A stretch of 15,142 bases of DNA from Candidatus Aerophobota bacterium (GCA_003648815.1 QMPZ01000026.1:1-15142); one strand, 5' to 3'; counted from the stretch's first letter, positions 1 through 8,181 are shown. Notes: generated by a model not told the origin, from the sequence alone. Program-made: numbers and translations.

Positions 1-11
1 GGATTTTCCAT
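1..11 (-). CDS. 5' end of a leftward gene leaving the window
   Basis: Only the first codons are present: ATG at 11-9, then GAA AAT and a partial codon (Met-Glu-Asn-). The start is supported by an AGAGGAG SD at 23-17, five bases upstream, and by a promoter at 44-71 at a suitable distance. The product cannot be named. The gene lies beyond the terminator of the cinA operon, so it probably starts a separate transcription unit. Confidence 0.6.
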
Positions 12-24
12 AAGGACTCCTCTG

Positions 25-55
25 TTGTGTTATTTTTTTTAAAAAAATAACACAA
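25..55. repeat. 31-bp perfect AT-rich palindrome, candidate operator
   Basis: Two 15-bp arms, 25-39 and 41-55, are exact inverted repeats around one central T, with the outer sequence TTGTGTTA on each arm. The palindrome covers the -10 box and predicted start site of the leftward edge gene. The position suits a repressor site, but a cruciform or leader hairpin is also possible. It is not a typical terminator, because the stem is almost all A/T and the T-run lies inside the stem. Confidence 0.6.
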
Positions 56-71
56 ATTCATTAAATGTCAA
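44..71 (-). promoter_or_regulatory. sigma-70-type promoter for the leftward edge gene
   Basis: On the minus strand a perfect TTGACA (-35, 71-66) is followed after 16 bases by TATTTT (-10, 49-44), which is preceded by TGT as in an extended -10. Transcription would start near position 37, leaving a leader of about 25 nt before the ATG at 11. The matching SD and start codon support it. The -10 box lies inside the palindrome at 25-55. Confidence 0.55.
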
Positions 72-190
72 ATCAGCGTATGATGATAATGATTCCAAAG
101 GAGAAGAAAAACAGAGTCTATTAAAGAGAGCTTTTGACGGCAGAAGGGAAAAGAAGTCAGAAATGCATGATCTTATACGGTGACGATCTG

Positions 191-215
191 AAAAAAACAA
201 TAGACCTCGTCTATT
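191..215 (-). terminator. Rho-independent terminator of the cinA operon
   Basis: On the minus strand a 7-bp perfect stem (AATAGAC / GTCTATT, 215-209 and 205-199) with a three-base GAG loop is followed by G and seven T residues (198-191). It lies about 60 bp beyond the cinA stop codon and fits the end of the six-gene operon. The plus strand also has five T residues after the same stem (214-218), so it could act in both directions, although no rightward gene is seen ending here. Confidence 0.8.
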
Positions 216-253
216 TTTCGAAATGAGCCTGTAGGCAGCCTTTCGGCTCCTTA

Positions 254-278
254 GGGTGAGCTTCGGGCAAGCTCATCC
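254..278 (-). other. Hairpin overlapping the cinA stop codon
   Basis: Positions 254-263 pair with 269-278 as a 10-bp stem with one G-T pair and the five-base loop CGGGC. The cinA stop codon (275-273) is inside it. No T-run follows, so it is not a terminator itself. A second small stem with a GAAA loop (AGCC-GAAA-GGCT, minus strand, about 249-238) lies between it and the terminator. Together they may protect the 3' end of the mRNA; that role is inferred. Confidence 0.45.
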
Positions 279-1523
279 TCCTTTCTTTTCCAGTAAATAC
301 CTCCGAAGTAAGTCCAAGGCAGCCTGAGAGGCCCTCCACTTGACATCTTCCCTTTCTCCAGGAAAGATAAATTTTTCGCACAGCTCCTCCTTGCTGGCGG
401 ATATAGCAATGTATACCAGCCCAACAGGCTTTTTCGGGGTAGCCCCGGTAGGCCCGGCGATGCCAGTAATTCCTACTCCTAAGTCCGTATTCATAAGCTT
501 TCTGATACCTCTGGCCATCTCCTTGGCCACCTCTGAGCTAACCGCTCCCTTCTCCTCAATGAGTGAGGAAGAAACCCCTAAAAGTTGGGACTTAGCTTGA
601 TTGCTGTAGCTGACAACTCCTGCCTGAAAATAGTTGGAACTTCCCGGAACATTGGTAAGCCGGTGTGAAAGAACTCCTCCACTACAGGATTCAGCGACGC
701 TCACGGTCAAGTTTTTCTCCTTCAGCAAAAAAGCGACCTTTCCCTCTAAGGTCTCATCATCTGCTCCGTAGATGTAGTCTCCTAAACGAGATCTTATCTT
801 CTTCTCCACCTGCTTGATTTTCTCCTCCATCACCCTTTTTTCCTCGAACTTTGCCGTAATGCGAACATGCACCTCCCCTCTTTTGGCCAGTAAGCCTATG
901 GTAGGATTGGACTGCTCTCTTAAAAGGTCAAGGATGGCCTTCTCCACCTGGGATTCTCCCATCCCCACCACCTTAAGCACCTTAGATTTAATGGATTCCG
1001 TGCTCTGTTTTTTTTCTCGAAGATAAGGAACGACCCCTTCCTGCATCATCCTTTCCATCTCACGAGGTACACCCGGCAAAAGTATAGCTGTCTTCCCTCC
1101 CTTTTCCAGGATGATTCCCGGTGCGGTCCCCACAGGATTGGGGATGATCTTCGCCGAAGAAGGAACCATAGCCTGCTTTACCATTCCTTCCTCTGTTCCT
1201 CTTTTAGGATAGCTGAGCCTCCTTTTTATCCTTTCGAGTACTTCCTCATTTAGCCTGAGCTCCTCTCCCATCACCTCGCTCACCGTCTCCTTGGTCAAGT
1301 CATCCTCGGTGGGACCCAATCCGCCAGTGATGATGACCAAATCAGCTCTCGCCAGAGCCTCTTTGAAGGCCGCACCTATCCTTTCCCTGTTATCTCCCAC
1401 AGTGGTCTTACGAAAAAGGTCTATTCCCAATGAGGCAAGAGTTTTAGCTATATAGCTTGCGTTTGTGTCCACCACGTCTCCTAAAAGAAGCTCTGTCCCT
1501 ATGGAGATTATCTCGGCCTGCAT
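273..1523 (-). CDS. cinA: CinA family protein (MoaB-like domain plus NMN amidohydrolase domain)
   Basis: A full-length, two-domain CinA of 416 residues, the usual family size. Residues 1-170 form the MoCF-biosynthesis (MoaB/Mog-like) domain with the GGLGPTEDD motif at about 67-75, associated with ADP-ribose pyrophosphatase activity in characterised homologues. Residues about 258-416 form the PncC-type domain that deamidates nicotinamide mononucleotide in the pyridine nucleotide cycle, with AESCSGG at 277-283 (usually AESCTGG) and GVGITGIAGPTG near 351. A cytosolic enzyme. The ATG has an AAGGAGGAG SD that overlaps the stop codon of the kinase gene upstream, so the two are probably translationally coupled. 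It is the last gene of the operon, followed by a clear terminator. The competence-linked name is historical; a housekeeping NAD-salvage role is more likely here. Confidence 0.95.
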   Translation of the reverse strand: MQAEIISIGTELLLGDVVDTNASYIAKTLASLGIDLFRKTTVGDNRERIGAAFKEALARADLVIITGGLGPTEDDLTKETVSEVMGEELRLNEEVLERIKRRLSYPKRGTEEGMVKQAMVPSSAKIIPNPVGTAPGIILEKGGKTAILLPGVPREMERMMQEGVVPYLREKKQSTESIKSKVLKVVGMGESQVEKAILDLLREQSNPTIGLLAKRGEVHVRITAKFEEKRVMEEKIKQVEKKIRSRLGDYIYGADDETLEGKVAFLLKEKNLTVSVAESCSGGVLSHRLTNVPGSSNYFQAGVVSYSNQAKSQLLGVSSSLIEEKGAVSSEVAKEMARGIRKLMNTDLGVGITGIAGPTGATPKKPVGLVYIAISASKEELCEKFIFPGEREDVKWRASQAALDLLRRYLLEKKGG

Positions 1524-1531
1524 TAAAACTC

Positions 1532-1546
1532 CTCCTTTTAAAGGAG
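1532..1546 (-). promoter_or_regulatory. Palindrome sequestering the cinA SD, likely coupling device
   Basis: CTCCTTT-T-AAAGGAG is a perfect inverted repeat with 7-bp arms around one base. In the mRNA the AAGGAG arm is the cinA SD and the other arm encodes the last codons of the kinase gene, whose stop codon lies in the middle. A ribosome finishing the kinase would open the fold and expose the SD. The one-base loop is too tight, so some inner pairs must stay open. Confidence 0.4.
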
Positions 1547-2527
1547 TCCTTTCCTTTTCAGCACGGTAGCAGCCGCTCCAATGGCACCGGCATCATCTCC
1601 CAACTCTGCCGGAACTATGCTTACCCCTTCGATGGCATCCTTGAGGGCGTATCTCTTAGCATATTCCCTTACAGGCTTGAAGAGCAAATCTTTTGCCTTT
1701 ATCATTCCTCCAGCGAGAATTACCACCTCCGGGTTGAGGATGTTCACTATGCTGGCAATGCCGACTCCTAAGTACCTTGCCGTCTCCTCCACTATCCAGG
1801 AACATAACTTATCACCTTTCTGCGCTGCTTTATAGACAAGCTCACAAGTAATATCTTCCAGCCGATTTTGTACCCAATCGGTGAGAATGGTTTCTCTTCC
1901 CTCTTTTATCGCCTTTACGGTCCTCCTGACAACTCCCGTGGCAGAGGCATAAGCCTCAAGGCATCCCCTTGTCCCACAATTACATAAAAGGCCCTCCTCG
2001 TGAATTATGATATGTCCTACCTCTGCCGCCGTATCCCAAGCTCCATGAAAGACCTCACCGTCTATGATTATCCCTCCTCCGATACCTGTGCCCAGGGTAA
2101 ATAAGACAAGATTGCTTGTGTTTCTTCCCGCTCCCTTCCACCATTCACCCAGAGCCGCAGCATTGGCATCGTTTTCCAGAAAAACGGGCATCGAAAGCTT
2201 TTGAGTTAGAATCTCTACCAAGGGAACTTCCCTCCAGCCCGGAAGGTTTGGAGCAAAGTGAATTACCCCCTTTTTTGTGTTCAAAGGACCGGGACTGCCA
2301 ATGCCCACTCCCAGCAAGGAATCCGGGGAAATTCCCAGCTCTCTTCCCTTCTCAAGCACAGCGCTGACCGAGCCTGTTATCTGGCTGATGGTCCTTTCTC
2401 TTCCCTCCTTAGCTAAGGTCAACCGGGCGTCCCTTTCCAACACCTCTCCCCTCTTATTCATGAGAAGGGAGACGATGTTGGTCCCCCCCAAATCAACTCC
2501 TACGATGTATTTAGTATCTTGACCCAT
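1538..2527 (-). CDS. ROK family sugar kinase, glucokinase-like
   Basis: Phosphorylates a hexose, most likely glucose, with ATP in the cytosol. Seen in the sequence: the phosphate-binding DLGGTN near residues 12-17, the catalytic Asp in ENDANAA (about residue 120), the LGTGIGGG loop, and the ROK zinc motif with GH at about 172 and CxCGxxGCxE (Cys about 182, 184, 189). No N-terminal helix-turn-helix is present, so it is a kinase and not a ROK repressor. I chose the ATG at 2527 (329 residues): it has AAGGA seven bases upstream and starts one base after the upstream stop codon. An ATG at 2545 would add six residues and overlap the upstream gene, but its only AGG abuts the start. It could feed sugar released by the glycan genes further right into glycolysis; exact substrate is inferred. 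Confidence 0.9.
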   Translation of the reverse strand: MGQDTKYIVGVDLGGTNIVSLLMNKRGEVLERDARLTLAKEGRERTISQITGSVSAVLEKGRELGISPDSLLGVGIGSPGPLNTKKGVIHFAPNLPGWREVPLVEILTQKLSMPVFLENDANAAALGEWWKGAGRNTSNLVLFTLGTGIGGGIIIDGEVFHGAWDTAAEVGHIIIHEEGLLCNCGTRGCLEAYASATGVVRRTVKAIKEGRETILTDWVQNRLEDITCELVYKAAQKGDKLCSWIVEETARYLGVGIASIVNILNPEVVILAGGMIKAKDLLFKPVREYAKRYALKDAIEGVSIVPAELGDDAGAIGAAATVLKRKGLL

Positions 2528-2528
2528 T

Positions 2529-4247
2529 TTACAATCCTTGATCATCCTGGCTTAGAATCTCTCCCAAAGGCTTAACTTTGTCTTCCGTCTCATCATAACA
2601 AAAAACAGGTATGGATAAAGAGGTAAAGTCGTTTGCCTCCCTCTGAAACTCCCTTAACTGAGGAGTTTCTGTGGTGATGTTGTTGAGCAGAACCATGTCC
2701 CTGAACTTTCTGGGAAAATGATACTCCTCAATCTTCTCCAGGGCGTCCCGATAGCTTTCAGGCCCTCCGGTCCTGATGGTATCGTTCACATCCCCCAGGC
2801 CAGAGTGAACCATTACCCTCAAGTTCACGTTATGATAAGCTTTGTCCACCCCCTCAATGAGATTTTGAAAGTAATCGTGCCATCGAATTCCATCCTGACA
2901 GCTCCATAAATAGTCCCAGAAAATCCAGGTACAGGCGACTATGGCGAAGGCGGGAATGCCATTGGCCACGAAGAGCCAGGGAAAACCCAGGTGCACCAGG
3001 TTGCTCCAAAGATAAAGGGGATGTCTCCATCTATATTTGTTGTAAACAGAAGGTAATTCCCTGAAATAGTAGCTCAGAAGCGAATCTTCCTGACGAAAGG
3101 TATCCAGAAGGGCATTTTGAATGCGTCTCGCCGTCTCCTCCGCCCTTTTTAGGGTGAACTCTTCTGGACTTATGGGGTTAAAGCCAAGCAAAGCTTTCCT
3201 TTCCTCCTCCCTGCCCACGTAGAGGACCGCTTCCAAGGGAAGGTTTTTCCTCTGAATATTTTCGAAGGTCTCTGCCCTGAATATAAGAGAAAGGGCCTCC
3301 TCTCCTGGACAGGGAATAACTATCGCCTCTCCAGACCTGGTTCGAAGAAGAAACATCTCCAGAACATTTGCGTCCACCTTACTTTCTCTTCCTGCCACCT
3401 TACTTTCAGAAATGACGCTGGGCACAGATAGATTTCGATAAAGGTTCCTCACGGCGAAGATGTTGTCCGGGTAGGGAAATTGTTCTGTGATGTGAAAGAA
3501 GTTTATTATCCTCTCCCTGGTTCCCTTGGGAAGGATTTTCAAAAGAAGGCTTTCTCCGGTAAGCTGGGCGATGATATCCCGATAAGCTTCCTCCACCAAC
3601 TCATAAGCTCTCTTCCTTCTCGGATTGGACTCAGTTTTGCGTCTGGTCTTAAAATGTTCTCGCAGATATTGATATTTACGCAGGGGCTCAGCCCACGAGG
3701 GATCGGTATCTAAGCTGCGATAGATCTTTTTTGCCTCGTTCAAGGCCTCTATCAATTCTGGATCCTTGCCTCTTTGCCAGAAGGAAACGACAACCCTCCT
3801 CGTTCTTCCGGCAACTCTTAACCGAAGGTAGTTTATGAAGTTAGCCAAAAGAGTGTGAGGCCAAAGAAGGATGATAATCCAAAATTGCTTGACGGATAGA
3901 ACCATCATCAGATATAGAAATAGCCCTCGAATACCCTGATGTCTTAAGCTTTTTCCCAACCCCCCTAAGTTTTCCTCGAAATGAAGGAGGGTAAAGTAGG
4001 CACTTTCCCTGTGAGTGATTTCTTGAGCTAAATGCTGCAGCTCTCCATCGGAAAGAGGATGATCGCTATCCGGCTCAAAGATCTCATACTTTACTGTATA
4101 GTAGCCACGGGAGAGCTTTCGGAAGAAATCCTCCGTCTTCTCAGTCCAGGCAAACCAGGCTCCTCTTTTTCCTCTTCCCTGATTAAACCCCGGAAGAACC
4201 AACACAACCCTTTTTATATGTTTGGTCTTTATCGACCATAAAGGCAC
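2529..4247 (-). CDS. Membrane protein of unknown family, 572 residues
   Basis: I do not recognise this family. It starts at GTG (4247) with a strong GGGAGGTG SD eight bases upstream; no in-frame ATG fits better. Residues 12-20 (KRVVLVLPG) look like the first strand of a Rossmann or alpha/beta-hydrolase fold, but no GxSxG nucleophile elbow was found. Two hydrophobic regions, about 107-138 and 417-447, are each long enough for one or two membrane passes. The loop between them is charged and contains ESKVAGRESKV (281-291), a partial seven-residue duplication. The C-terminal part (about 478-572) has HSGLGDVNDT and is hydrophilic. It follows the 857-residue gene by 20 bp and is followed by the ROK kinase after one base, so it belongs to the operon. 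Probably a partner of the other membrane proteins; function unknown. Confidence 0.8.
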   Translation of the reverse strand: MPLWSIKTKHIKRVVLVLPGFNQGRGKRGAWFAWTEKTEDFFRKLSRGYYTVKYEIFEPDSDHPLSDGELQHLAQEITHRESAYFTLLHFEENLGGLGKSLRHQGIRGLFLYLMMVLSVKQFWIIILLWPHTLLANFINYLRLRVAGRTRRVVVSFWQRGKDPELIEALNEAKKIYRSLDTDPSWAEPLRKYQYLREHFKTRRKTESNPRRKRAYELVEEAYRDIIAQLTGESLLLKILPKGTRERIINFFHITEQFPYPDNIFAVRNLYRNLSVPSVISESKVAGRESKVDANVLEMFLLRTRSGEAIVIPCPGEEALSLIFRAETFENIQRKNLPLEAVLYVGREEERKALLGFNPISPEEFTLKRAEETARRIQNALLDTFRQEDSLLSYYFRELPSVYNKYRWRHPLYLWSNLVHLGFPWLFVANGIPAFAIVACTWIFWDYLWSCQDGIRWHDYFQNLIEGVDKAYHNVNLRVMVHSGLGDVNDTIRTGGPESYRDALEKIEEYHFPRKFRDMVLLNNITTETPQLREFQREANDFTSLSIPVFCYDETEDKVKPLGEILSQDDQGL

Positions 4248-4267
4248 CTTTGTTCACCTCCCATTTT

Positions 4268-6841
4268 TTATATTACCTCCTCGGTCACCTTCGAGATAAA
4301 ACTTCGATAACCATGGGAATCCATAAAGATCACCTTGGCTTTCACCTCCTTTATCTCAATGAGGGAGGAAAAATAGGGATCTTTTCCGATTTTGTCCACC
4401 AAGGTCTCGAGAAGTTCCTGCTTCTTTTTTTCTCCTAACTCACCTTTCATAATCTTTATCAGCTTATCGGCTATATATTGCTGAAGCATTATCCTTCGCA
4501 CTGCATACCATACACTTTCAAAACCCCTCAGCTCTGAGATGCTTTCAGGGTCAGAAAGATATTTTTTAAGCTTCTCCGGATCCTTCCTCAAGGCATCGTA
4601 CTCTTCCCTGGCAGCCTTTAAGGCCTCCTCTTTTATTTTCTCTATTCGGGCTTTGAAATCATCGAGCTCGGCCAGCTTCTTCTCTTTTTCCCTTCTTGAA
4701 AGCTCGCTATATCTTAGCTTCATCTTTTCCCTTTCCAAACTCCTTAAGATAAGATCTATGCCTGGCTCTATCATCTCCTCATATGTTCCATACTGATAGG
4801 TCATCAAGGGGGTCTTGAAGATCTGGGACTTTATGATTTCCCTCATCCTTCCCTCATTCCAGAGTTTCTTAAAATAGGAGCCTGAGAAAATCTTTTCCAT
4901 CTCTTCCTCGTCCTCAAGGTCTATTAAGGGACTTTCTCGGATATTGAACAGCTTCCCCCTCCATTCCTCAACTATGGAGGTGGCATCCCTCCTCAACCTC
5001 TTTGTCCCCTTGCCGTCATAATCGTATCTAACCCACGCTTCCTTATCCCTGGGGAAAAAATAAAAGCTAAGTTCAATAACATTAAAATACCCTCCATATG
5101 GTCCAGATAAGAGCTTCATCGCCTTCTTATAGAAGGTGTCGGTTGGAGCTGAGAAGATCAGGTAAGAGGTGAACTTCTGGGGCTTTTTAAAATCTATCTT
5201 ATGGGAAAAGACCAATGGCACAGGTAGATGCCAGAAAAGCTCCTTCTGGAAGAAAATGGGCATTCCCTGGCCAAATCTGTAGACCTTTACCCCTCTGGAG
5301 AAAAGAGGTGTTTTTTGGGTAGCTTTCTCCTTAACTCCCCACCTCAGGTAAGTGGTGGTAAGGACCTGATCTGGGCTCAATATCCTAAAGCTCAAAAGAG
5401 AGGCAAAGGAAAAAAGAATAAGTGCGGAAAAGGCAAGGTTTCTCTTAAGATCTTTTCCGAAGAAACTGAAGAGGTGAGAGATTCTCTCATAACCCCTTCT
5501 TGTGCTTACTCCTTGACGGAGAAGTCGCTCTGCCTTAAGCATAAGTTCCCTTATTCTTCTTTTTTGGGCTCTTTCGGTCTTTATCTTTAACCGCCTGAAG
5601 AAAACTCCTCTGACTGCCTTCTCTCCTTCTAAGATATCTATCTTCGCTTCTCCAAAGAGGTGATAGAGCTTATCATAAAGATTGCTTAAATTTTCTCCTC
5701 TCTCATGGGGAACATATGGATTATCTCCAAAGTGATAATTTCCGCAAATGTTCCTCAGATTTTCAAAGCCCTCCTCAATGTTTTCCAGAAGCTTTATTCT
5801 TTCCTCCTTCCCCCTTGCCCTTTTCAAGGAGTCAAAGCAAAAGTAAATCTCCTCACGTATTGGATGGGTCTCCTCCAGAAAACGCCTCAGGTTCTTTGCC
5901 TTTTCCCTGAGGCCCTTTGCTAAGATGGCTGAGGAAAGGCCAGACTGACCCCCGAAGGGGTCCACCTCCTCTATCGAGAGGTTCGCCGTAGCTACCTTTA
6001 ACGGCACTGCCTGAAAACCATTTAAGTAATGAAGGAAAAGGTCTTTTCTGAGCTGGTCGAGTTTGATCACCACTCCCTCGAGAAAGAGTTCCCTTTTAGC
6101 CCTTTGAGTTAGCTGTTCGAGGAGCTTTTCAAAACGTGCGGACCAATCCCGGGCAAACTCGACCCTTACCTGGCGCTGAGCCAAGATCTCCTCTAAGATA
6201 TCCCTTATGGGTGCGATCTCTAAGAAGACGCCTTCTTCTCGGGCCAAATCCTCAAGATCTGTTAAGCACTTTTTAATTTCCCGGGCAAAATAATCACGAG
6301 AGCTTCTACCAAGCTGAGGATAAATTCTGATATACTGGGAATGAGAATTTATCCGCACCCATCTTTTGGCACCTACAAAGTTCTTTATAAAGGAAAGACC
6401 CGGAACGAGAGCGATGACCACTCCCTGGAAGACCTTGGTCAGGGTATCTCCCAAGATGCCCTCAAGGAAGAGCGTTGCGGGAACCCAAAACCAGGGAAAG
6501 TTAAAGATTGTCCAGTAAATAAAGTAGCCTATCGCACAGGCAAAGGTAAACCTCGAAAAGATCCTGAGCTTGAGGATACTCCAGCTATGATTTTCCTGAA
6601 TTTCAGCGTTGCGCTCGAACCTTTTGACCAGATCGATGTCCTCTGGATAAGGCTCATCATCCGGACTGATGAGGACCCTTAAAGCTCGGGGAAGCTCGGC
6701 TGGACCAGTGGACTTTTTGTCATCCATCCATACCTTAAAGCATCTTTTGCTCAGTATCTCCGGATCACAGACGGCAATGCTCCCCCTATCCCTGTCCAGG
6801 GGATGGGGAATTTTAAAATACTCGATTATGTGATTAATCAT
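4268..6841 (-). CDS. Large membrane and coiled-coil protein, possible SPFH-like C-terminal half
   Basis: No confident family assignment. The ATG has an AAGGGA SD seven bases upstream and overlaps the end of the hydrolase gene by 8 bp. Layout over 857 residues: a soluble N-terminus (1-95); hydrophobic segments at about 97-118 and 119-152; a long helical, charged region (180-460); a clear transmembrane helix at about 468-486; a beta-rich stretch (about 490-630); then a strongly charged helical region (700-820) likely to form coiled coil, and a short C-terminal strand (KAKVIFMDSHG). A transmembrane helix, a beta domain and a long coiled coil in that order resemble prohibitin/HflK/flotillin (SPFH) proteins. 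That reading is inferred from layout and weak motif similarity. The first gene of the operon has a related layout, so the two may form a hetero-oligomer. Confidence 0.75.
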   Translation of the reverse strand: MINHIIEYFKIPHPLDRDRGSIAVCDPEILSKRCFKVWMDDKKSTGPAELPRALRVLISPDDEPYPEDIDLVKRFERNAEIQENHSWSILKLRIFSRFTFACAIGYFIYWTIFNFPWFWVPATLFLEGILGDTLTKVFQGVVIALVPGLSFIKNFVGAKRWVRINSHSQYIRIYPQLGRSSRDYFAREIKKCLTDLEDLAREEGVFLEIAPIRDILEEILAQRQVRVEFARDWSARFEKLLEQLTQRAKRELFLEGVVIKLDQLRKDLFLHYLNGFQAVPLKVATANLSIEEVDPFGGQSGLSSAILAKGLREKAKNLRRFLEETHPIREEIYFCFDSLKRARGKEERIKLLENIEEGFENLRNICGNYHFGDNPYVPHERGENLSNLYDKLYHLFGEAKIDILEGEKAVRGVFFRRLKIKTERAQKRRIRELMLKAERLLRQGVSTRRGYERISHLFSFFGKDLKRNLAFSALILFSFASLLSFRILSPDQVLTTTYLRWGVKEKATQKTPLFSRGVKVYRFGQGMPIFFQKELFWHLPVPLVFSHKIDFKKPQKFTSYLIFSAPTDTFYKKAMKLLSGPYGGYFNVIELSFYFFPRDKEAWVRYDYDGKGTKRLRRDATSIVEEWRGKLFNIRESPLIDLEDEEEMEKIFSGSYFKKLWNEGRMREIIKSQIFKTPLMTYQYGTYEEMIEPGIDLILRSLEREKMKLRYSELSRREKEKKLAELDDFKARIEKIKEEALKAAREEYDALRKDPEKLKKYLSDPESISELRGFESVWYAVRRIMLQQYIADKLIKIMKGELGEKKKQELLETLVDKIGKDPYFSSLIEIKEVKAKVIFMDSHGYRSFISKVTEEVI

Positions 6842-8159
6842 TCTCTGATCCCTTATAGCCCAGTCCGATTACTTTTAGTTGGGCCTCAAGGGCGGCCAGG
6901 GTTTGTTTTGCCCTGACCACCAGGTCTTGCTGGAAGCTCTCCGAAGTCATGCCTTCAAAGCCGAGCACATCCGGTCCCAAAAGAATTCTGGGAATTCTGA
7001 ACATCATCCCGCCTATGTAGATGCTTTCATCAACCCTGATGTCTCGTTCCACCTGGGGGATAAACAGGAAAGCTCGATCAAACCTTTCCTCCATGGTCCT
7101 TTGACCCAGCTCCCTTATTCTCTCCCTGATTCTTCGGATCTTCTGTATGCGTGGATCATGCCAGAGAAGCTGTTCTCTATATATGGGTTCGCTCAAGGGG
7201 CTGTGTTCGTTTATGAACCTTCTCAGATTTCTCCACCAGCCAAGGCAGCTTTCCAGCTGGTTAAGTTGGGAAAGTCTCTCATCTGAGATGTAAACGTGAG
7301 CCATAAGAAGAATTCCTCCGTAGGTAAAGGCAAGATCGGGCCAATGAGTAAACTCACAGGTCTCATGAGCATCATAAACCCAACTAGCCCTTCCTCCCAA
7401 GATTTTCCGGTAGTGAGCCTGGTTGGAGCGAGTCAAAACGTCCTGGGCTTCAAGGCTATTCCTTCCTTGAACGCTGTTTCTGTCCTCCAGCCCCCAGGGA
7501 TTGCTCAAGCCCGGCTGAATCTCTCCTCCACCGACAAGAGGAGCGTTCACCGCCGTTCCTGTTCTACTTACCAGGCCACGGGTTTGATTGTTGAAACCAG
7601 CCGGATCAACCACCGGATCAAAGAGAATGGTTCCCTTTTCGAGAAGCCGATAGCGCTCCTCACCAGGACGAGCAAGTTGAAGGATTCCCTCCAGGATTGT
7701 CCTGGCCAGCCTCGATTCCCCACCATGGGTTCCTGCCATGACCAGAATCTTAAAGCGGGGATTTTCCATATTCCCTAATTGAAAGGTATATTTTGGAAGG
7801 ATTCTGCCGGCTACGTCAAAGCCACCTGCACCATCGACGTTTTCCACCTTATGGACCTTGATCTCGCTATTTCCCTCTTTTGAGCAAAGTCGGTTGGAAG
7901 ATTCCACCTCTCTTAGTTCCATCTCCATGAACTTCTCATAAGAGATAAACTTGACCTGGGAGATCTTTTCCTCGGTGATGGCATCGATATCTATAAGGTC
8001 GGATTTGACCGGTGGTCGAGGAGGAACAAGCTTACCTTTTCGGACAAGATGGCCATCGATGATTCTGTCGGCCCAGCGATCAATCCTTTGTCTTCTTCGC
8101 TCCTTTAAAAACCTTATCTGTTTTACCTTATATCTCAAATCGTCGATGAGCCCTAACAT
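6834..8159 (-). CDS. M14 / aspartoacylase-like zinc hydrolase
   Basis: A 441-residue protein with the zinc ligand pattern of the M14 carboxypeptidase and AstE/AspA superfamily: HGGE (His145, Glu148) at the end of a hydrophobic strand and the third ligand His265 in VYDAHE. DPAGFNNQTRG (185-195) matches the position of the substrate-binding Asn/Arg segment, and TSE at 405-407 may supply the catalytic Glu. The first 100 residues are basic and unassigned. No signal peptide or membrane helix is visible, so it should act in the cytosol. ATG with GGAGG six bases upstream; 22 bp after the SPFH-like gene. The family removes C-terminal residues or acyl groups from amino acids and peptides; the substrate here is unknown. 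Its place between membrane-module genes suggests it processes a product or subunit of that module. Confidence 0.75.
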   Translation of the reverse strand: MLGLIDDLRYKVKQIRFLKERRRQRIDRWADRIIDGHLVRKGKLVPPRPPVKSDLIDIDAITEEKISQVKFISYEKFMEMELREVESSNRLCSKEGNSEIKVHKVENVDGAGGFDVAGRILPKYTFQLGNMENPRFKILVMAGTHGGESRLARTILEGILQLARPGEERYRLLEKGTILFDPVVDPAGFNNQTRGLVSRTGTAVNAPLVGGGEIQPGLSNPWGLEDRNSVQGRNSLEAQDVLTRSNQAHYRKILGGRASWVYDAHETCEFTHWPDLAFTYGGILLMAHVYISDERLSQLNQLESCLGWWRNLRRFINEHSPLSEPIYREQLLWHDPRIQKIRRIRERIRELGQRTMEERFDRAFLFIPQVERDIRVDESIYIGGMMFRIPRILLGPDVLGFEGMTSESFQQDLVVRAKQTLAALEAQLKVIGLGYKGSEND

Positions 8160-8181
8160 TTCTGTCCTCCAGTAGCCCTTC

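Noticed and set aside
80..124. Tiny rightward reading frame of 14 codons beginning ATG ATG ATA ATG.
   Set aside because: No SD, no promoter in that direction and no downstream gene; the frame is too short to support.
2529..2545. A 17-bp overlap between the orphan membrane gene and the ROK kinase using ATG 2545.
   Set aside because: The ATG at 2527 has a properly spaced AAGGA and matches the usual ROK N-terminus; the upstream ATG has only an AGG touching the start codon.
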